Assembly: GCA_015680685.1 (NCBI GenBank)
Contig: MNCI01014915.1
Location: 301,103 to 365,102 of the forward strand
Reading direction: 5' to 3'
DNA: 64,000 nucleotides
Source: Gnetum montanum
Taxonomy: Eukaryota; Streptophyta; Gnetopsida; Gnetales; Gnetaceae
The number at the start of each line of letters is the position of its first letter. Position 1 is the first letter of the stretch. A program made the position numbers and the translations under genes. The notes beneath the pieces are model-generated. The model saw nothing but the letters and a program-made list of their open reading frames with translations, searched no databases and had not been told where the DNA came from. Positions 59,641 to 64,000 of this stretch are shown here, one piece after another.

Positions 59641-61615
59641 TACCCCATGACTGAATGAAAACTCGTCCTCAAGTTCCTTACAATAATATCGAGAAGGTAT
59701 GGAATTATTGAGGGGAATGGAACTAATGGGATGACATGTGAACGGATCATTATTACAAGACTTGACAAAATTGGTGTTCATGACAACAAGGGTGAACACC
59801 TTATTACAATGACATCAGGCCTTAGTTGGCAGCTAAGAAGGAGAGAGAGAAAGAAGTGTTACTGCTGCCAATGCCAAGATTGCACCTTCATTGTCCATCC
59901 ATAAGCACACCATCAATCTTGCTCCTTGCATAGCTGTTTCTAGTGCTACTCCATTCCATGTGTTTGCTCTAGATCCAATCTATTATTTGCATTATCGCCA
60001 TCTGCACACACAACACAATCTTAATTAGTAGGGGTAAATGAATCATCATGTAATTAATACCTTGCTTTGGTGTAAATTCATTAGCTAGGTTGTGGTATGG
60101 CTAATATGGATCGGGAGATATATTATGATGACTACCAAAGGTGTAGGGATTAGGAAGAAAATCAAAAATTTTGGGGCTAGGAGAAAATCGAAAAAATCAT
60201 GCCCCGTACCCCCATGACTAATCGCGAACCTCCGGTAGCATTAGAATAGAGAAAGAAAATGAGTAAGAAAGATAGATAAAAAGGGACAACTGAAAACATC
60301 AGTGAAATGGATGTCAAGATGGTAATGAAAAAAATAAAATTAATTGCAAAATGTTTAGGGAAAGAATTTTACTAATGATCCAAATAGGAATGTCAGTGGG
60401 TCCTCCCCAAAGTAGGCTCATGCCCTTAATGCCCTGACAAACCCACATTCAAAGAGTGCGTAGGCTCTGGGAATGTTATTTGGAACAAGAGTTAAAGTCT
60501 TAACCACAAGCATTTACCAAAAAGAAAACAATGCATCTACCAAAATATATACTAATGATACAACCGGCAATGAGGTGAACAATGGAGAGAATTATGGAGA
60601 GAATAGAATGGAATGGAATCCCAAGGACAAGGTGGTGTACAACCCCTTATGTGCTTCATGATTAATGTGACATGGCAAATCTCATTCCAACTTCGGCCTC
60701 AAACCAACCCCATCCAGTGACTTCGCATCAATGCATTCGGCTAAACTATCCACTTGGATAACAAGAATGCCTCTCCAAAGAGCCACCACCATTTCGACGA
60801 AACAAATGAGAGAATGGGAAGCAAGAAGGGCCTTAGTTAGAGGGAACAATTTTGGTTCCATAACCAGTGCTTGTAGCCCAAATTTTATTTCATCTAAGGG
60901 TGTGCTTTGAATTCTCACTTTTTTTTGTGTTTTGTGTTTTTATGCGTGAGAACCACACCATGCAAAGACTTGATTATTTTTATTAACTCAAATTCCGATA
61001 ATTGGGTAACATCGGAACGGTAAGAAAACTTAAGAAGAAAACATCCAAGCACCCAAGAGAATGACCAACGAAAAAGCATCAAGTTCCCTTGAAGTCACAC
61101 CCTTTGCAGTCCTTGAGTCCTTCCTTAGTTTGAGAAATACCTAGTCACCAATTCATTAAAGTTCTTATTAGAAGGGGACTATACATTTCCAAGCCAAGAG
61201 AGACCATAGAAACTGGTGGATGGATGGATGAAGTGATCTCATTGCCTGTCATATCAAAAGAAACATACCTTAGTATCAACATTGTGACTTAAAGGTAAAA
61301 ACCAAACATTAGGAATCAATATGAAAACAATTCATACCATCATTCCGAACACTTATTGGGTGACAAACTTACATGGTGGAACACACACATACACACGCAA
61401 AATGAAAAAAGTATAATGATGTTGTAAAAAAAAAAACAAGAAAAGTTAAAGAAAGTTGTAAAACAAAAACTTAGAAAAGTTAAATAACTTTGTAAAACAA
61501 AAATTAGAAAAGTTAAAGAAATTTGTAAAACAAAAATGTGTAAAAAAAACGTGTAAAACAAAAATTGAAAAAGAACTGAGGGCCCCATATGATAAGCATA
61601 GGTGACCATCTCCCC
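59641..61615 (-). other. G3 3' untranslated region and polypurine tract
   Basis: Next to the LTR the minus strand reads CTTGAGGACGAGTTTTCATT, then CAGTCATGGGGTA, as in G1. Further inside are blocks shared with G1 and G2 (for example the repeated ACCACACCATGCAAAG region near 60950 and T-rich tract near 61390-61570). ORF3 of G2 is absent. A short piece of the G2 UTR, TGTTCATGACAACAA, is present at about 59773. Confidence 0.7.
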
Positions 61616-62411
61616 CATGACTGAGTTGTAAGGGAGAGATCCAAAATAATGAGCGTCTATTTGAATTTCTAAGAAGTTCCCAAATTCTTCTAATTGATGA
61701 TCTTAGATTAGGAGGTGGAAGTTGGTGACGCTCATATTCCAATGTATATATGCTTTTATTATGGGCATGGGTTTCCTTAGTTCGTTCCATGCATATTTGG
61801 TTGCTCCTTCGAGTAGCTGTCAACCACGGGGTGTCTACTACTGGTGGTGTGGTTGCTACATACAGGCATCTTTGTTTCAAAGTTTCAAGGGCACACATGT
61901 TACATGGAGACATTTCCTCCATGTCATCACCCGATGAATCACTGTATGTGATGCATGGAACTTTCCTCTTCTCAATTTTTCCACATATGTTTATCTTAGA
62001 GATTTCCAAGGAAAGATCGCAGATCCTAAGGCATGCATCTACTGTACTAAGCCATGCCCTTCCCATTATAATTGGGAAGTTCCCTTTGTTGTTGTTAATT
62101 TCGATCACTAGAAAATCAGCTGGGTAAGACCAACCACACACAGTGGTGATGATGTCCTCCACCAATCCCAAGGGAATGGTGATAGACTGGTCTGCCAGCT
62201 CTAGTTGAATGTTGCTCTTCTTAAGTTGGGGCAGGTTCCAGGCATGATACATCTCTTGTGAAATTAAGTTAACTCTGGAACCTGAGTCAAGAAGAGCCCT
62301 ATGTGGTTCATTTCCAGTGATCTGTAAATATATTAAGGGACTCCCAGGGTCAGTTAGTTTCCTGGGAAGGTGGCCTACCTTGATCCAGTTAGTTACAGTA
62401 TGCGTTAACAT
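61446..62411 (-). CDS. G3 aspartic protease, open frame of 321 codons
   Basis: Open frame on the minus strand, part of a former gag-pol polyprotein. It reads MLTHTVTNWIKVG at the start, then the active site ALLDSGSRVNLIS near residues 38-50 (Asp-Ser-Gly intact), then GLVEDIITTVCGWSYPADFL and IIMGRAWLSTVDA near residues 110-125, the ILGR-type motif. The protease part ends near residue 200. The last 60 or so codons (SFSIFVLHVFFTHFCFT...) are 3' UTR read through after the deletion and are not a natural domain. A TAG four codons before the Leu that precedes the open frame closes it upstream, probably an altered CAG. Alone among the proteases here, its catalytic motif is intact. Confidence 0.85.
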   Translation of the reverse strand: MLTHTVTNWIKVGHLPRKLTDPGSPLIYLQITGNEPHRALLDSGSRVNLISQEMYHAWNLPQLKKSNIQLELADQSITIPLGLVEDIITTVCGWSYPADFLVIEINNNKGNFPIIMGRAWLSTVDACLRICDLSLEISKINICGKIEKRKVPCITYSDSSGDDMEEMSPCNMCALETLKQRCLYVATTPPVVDTPWLTATRRSNQICMERTKETHAHNKSIYTLEYERHQLPPPNLRSSIRRIWELLRNSNRRSLFWISPLQLSHGGDGHLCLSYGALSSFSIFVLHVFFTHFCFTNFFNFSNFCFTKLFNFSKFLFYNFL

Positions 62412-62419
62412 AACTATAT

Positions 62420-64000
62420 GTGTTAAGCTCTAATTTTGGATAGAAGGGTGCTTCGAAGTGTTAGATGGTGGAGGAGTGTACATGGCCTTAACTGCTTGTT
62501 GTTATGAGAGTTTGTTTGGGCTTTTGGTTCTGAAGTAAGATCTTCTCTTTTTATAGTTGTCAGAACCAGCAGCAGGTTGAATATTTACAACTCTCACAAC
62601 GTGACGTTGCTACGGTTGAGTAGGAAGTTCCCCTTACATTGTTGGAGCAGGAGGTGTTATGGGAACTACTACTGGTGGAAGAGGTGCAGATGGATTAGGA
62701 GGATGGTGTGGGTATGAAGTGTCTCTCGGAGGAGCAGTCCTTTTGAAGTACTCCCGAACTTGGTAGTGACGGTTGGGAGTTGAGTGACTCATAGAGTCAC
62801 TTGGAGAAATCGGCTACTGCACATAATATCCATAAGGGTCAGGCTGTCGGTAAGGGTACTGATGTTTCGACGATGGCATCCCCCATGATTGTGGGTATTG
62901 CCACTGCTGATGCTATTCGATGGGCTATGGGGGAGTTCCACTTGGATAATACATTAGTGGTTGGTGGAACTGCCTTGGGTTACCTTGTGGATAAGGTCAC
63001 CTTTAGGGTGTTTGCTGTTGGTTGAGTCTTAGATTTAGTGCATACATCCCAGACTCCTGTAGATGTGAGATAATGGGGCAACTTCCCTTAGGATGGTCAT
63101 AGTGGTAGATCTCACATCCACCATCATTGTCTATGTCAGAATCCATAGCCACATCGGAGTTAGTGATTTTTCCCTTACCCTTGTTATGTGTAGGGCCTAA
63201 ATCTCTCCACTTTTTCTTACCTTTGTCACTACTTTATTCTACCTTAGACTCTTTTACAATTTTTAAGACAGTTTCTATTTTAGAGTCTAAGGAACTCCAT
63301 ACGTTGTCTACCTTAGCCGCTCGCTATTTCTGTTGTTAATTTTTGGATCGGCAAGGTTTTCCAGTTCACCAACTCTTCAAGTGGTGACTCATCCTCTTCA
63401 TCATAAAATTTCACTCCCTTCTTTCGAAGGGAGGGATCGTGGTTGCACTATTTCACACTTTCCCTTTTGCATAGCTCACCTTCTTCTTTTGCTACTTGCT
63501 CCAACAAGCTATACACTTCATGGGCTCTAAGTTGTGAGAGTCTCCCTTGGGCGTAAGTTCCAAGGGTTCTTCTAGTTTCATGCCTTAGCCCATCCATGAT
63601 GTGACGAAGTTGATCCCGCTGAGCGTACCCATGGCCTGGGCAATGTTGTAACAATGTGTAGTAGTGGGCCATGGCAGCATCCAAGGGTTCATATGTACCT
63701 TGTTTCTAGCCTTGGATCTGCTTACACAAATTGGACACTCTGGAGTACATCTGATACTTTTCATTGAACAGTTCTAGCATCGTACTCCACCTCCTGATGG
63801 TTTTTGGTTCTAAGGACCAATACCAGCTCTCTGCTTCTTTGGTGAGTGTCCTTGGGAACAACTTAAGTTTTTGCCACTCATTTTCTATATTCTACAAGTC
63901 ATATGAATCTTGAAAAGCTTGGAGGTGGTTCTATGGATCAAAGTTATATACCCCTTCAAATGGAGGAATATTATTCATGTCTAGCCTTTTGATCTGACTA
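62420..64000 (-). pseudogene. gag: G3 gag, nearly readable, incomplete at window end
   Basis: The frame enters from the right edge with RLDMNNIPPFEGVYNFDP and continues through the capsid core to about 63430 with only three stops, all TAG where G1 or G2 context suggests CAG. The open piece 63448-63684 includes HIMDGLRHETRRTLGTYAQG. The C-terminal part (about 63060-62440) is Pro-rich with several Pro-Pro repeats. It would be a gag of the same type as in G1 and G2. No zinc knuckle seen. Confidence 0.8.

Larger units (their letters stand above)
58645..64000 (-). mobile_element. G3: gypsy element lacking RT-RNase H-integrase, runs off the window
   Basis: Minus-strand element with 3' LTR at 58645-59640, polypurine region, 3' UTR, protease and gag in order towards 64000; the 5' LTR lies outside. 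After the protease the frame passes directly into the post-integrase segment GGGGGAGATGG near 61610, so RT, RNase H and integrase are deleted. Gag and protease have far fewer stops than in G1 and G2. The flank on the left is ATAAC (58640-58644). Confidence 0.88.

Noticed and set aside
61722-62127. Plus-strand open frames of 71 and 125 codons
   Set aside because: Antisense to the G3 protease.
1-64000. A host protein-coding gene
   Set aside because: Every frame with family resemblance belongs to a retroelement; no exon-intron structure with a host protein was seen.

Overview
The window is a stack of plant LTR retrotransposons. I found no host protein gene, rRNA, tRNA or CRISPR array. The elements are Ty3/gypsy and Ty1/copia of plant type: gag, DSG-type protease, FMDD/YVDD reverse transcriptase, integrase, primer sites matching plant tRNA-Asp or initiator tRNA-Met, and 5-bp target duplications. 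The base composition is AT-rich. Many stops in reading frames are TAG or TGA where relatives have CAG or CGA. This fits an old, heavily methylated intergenic region of a seed plant with a large genome; the species cannot be named from this.

Layout. 1-1800: AT-rich sequence with no call. 1806-12997: gypsy element G1 (+), flanked by ATATA; its 3' LTR is split by a solo LTR (TSD TTGTG) that is itself split by another solo LTR (ATTAA/ACTAA) containing a 309-bp run of N. 13539-13803: gypsy RT fragment into which copia B (-) 13804-18842 inserted. 18848-24240: poly-G tract, an 82-bp tandem repeat, an LTR stub ending at an N, a diverged array with a period near 200 bp, a duplication of about 300 bp and a (GA)n microsatellite. 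24240-27490: gypsy gag-protease remnant H (-). 28105-30122: copia C (+), reduced to gag plus one LTR. 30130-31345: SINE-like head, RTE LINE tail (+), gypsy scraps, second RTE tail (-). About 31590-53515: copia A (-), split by four insertions of one LTR superfamily: solo LTRs at 33344, 34924 and 36590, and the complete 13-kb gypsy G2 (-) at 38366-51441 (TSD CAAAA). 53516-58107: LTR element D (-) with no recognisable polymerase, inserted in the copia A 5' LTR and itself hit by a solo LTR at 57246-57820. 58645-64000: gypsy G3 (-), running off the window, with a nearly readable gag-protease but its RT-RNaseH-integrase block deleted.

Relations. G1, G2, G3 and the solo LTRs belong to one superfamily: 7-bp LTR ends TGATGAG...CTCATCA, a strongly conserved last part of the LTR and, in G1 and G2, a degenerate tRNA-Asp primer site. 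The U3 part of the LTR, between the terminus and the TATA box, is instead replaced by different short palindromic repeats in different members: GATATC type, TAATAATTAGAG type, CATCAATG type, or ACATC/GATGT type. G2 also carries an extra long ORF between integrase and 3' LTR, with its own TATA-like sequence. The modular U3 cassettes, this extra ORF, and the gag-protease-only G3 are the observations I consider most worth following.
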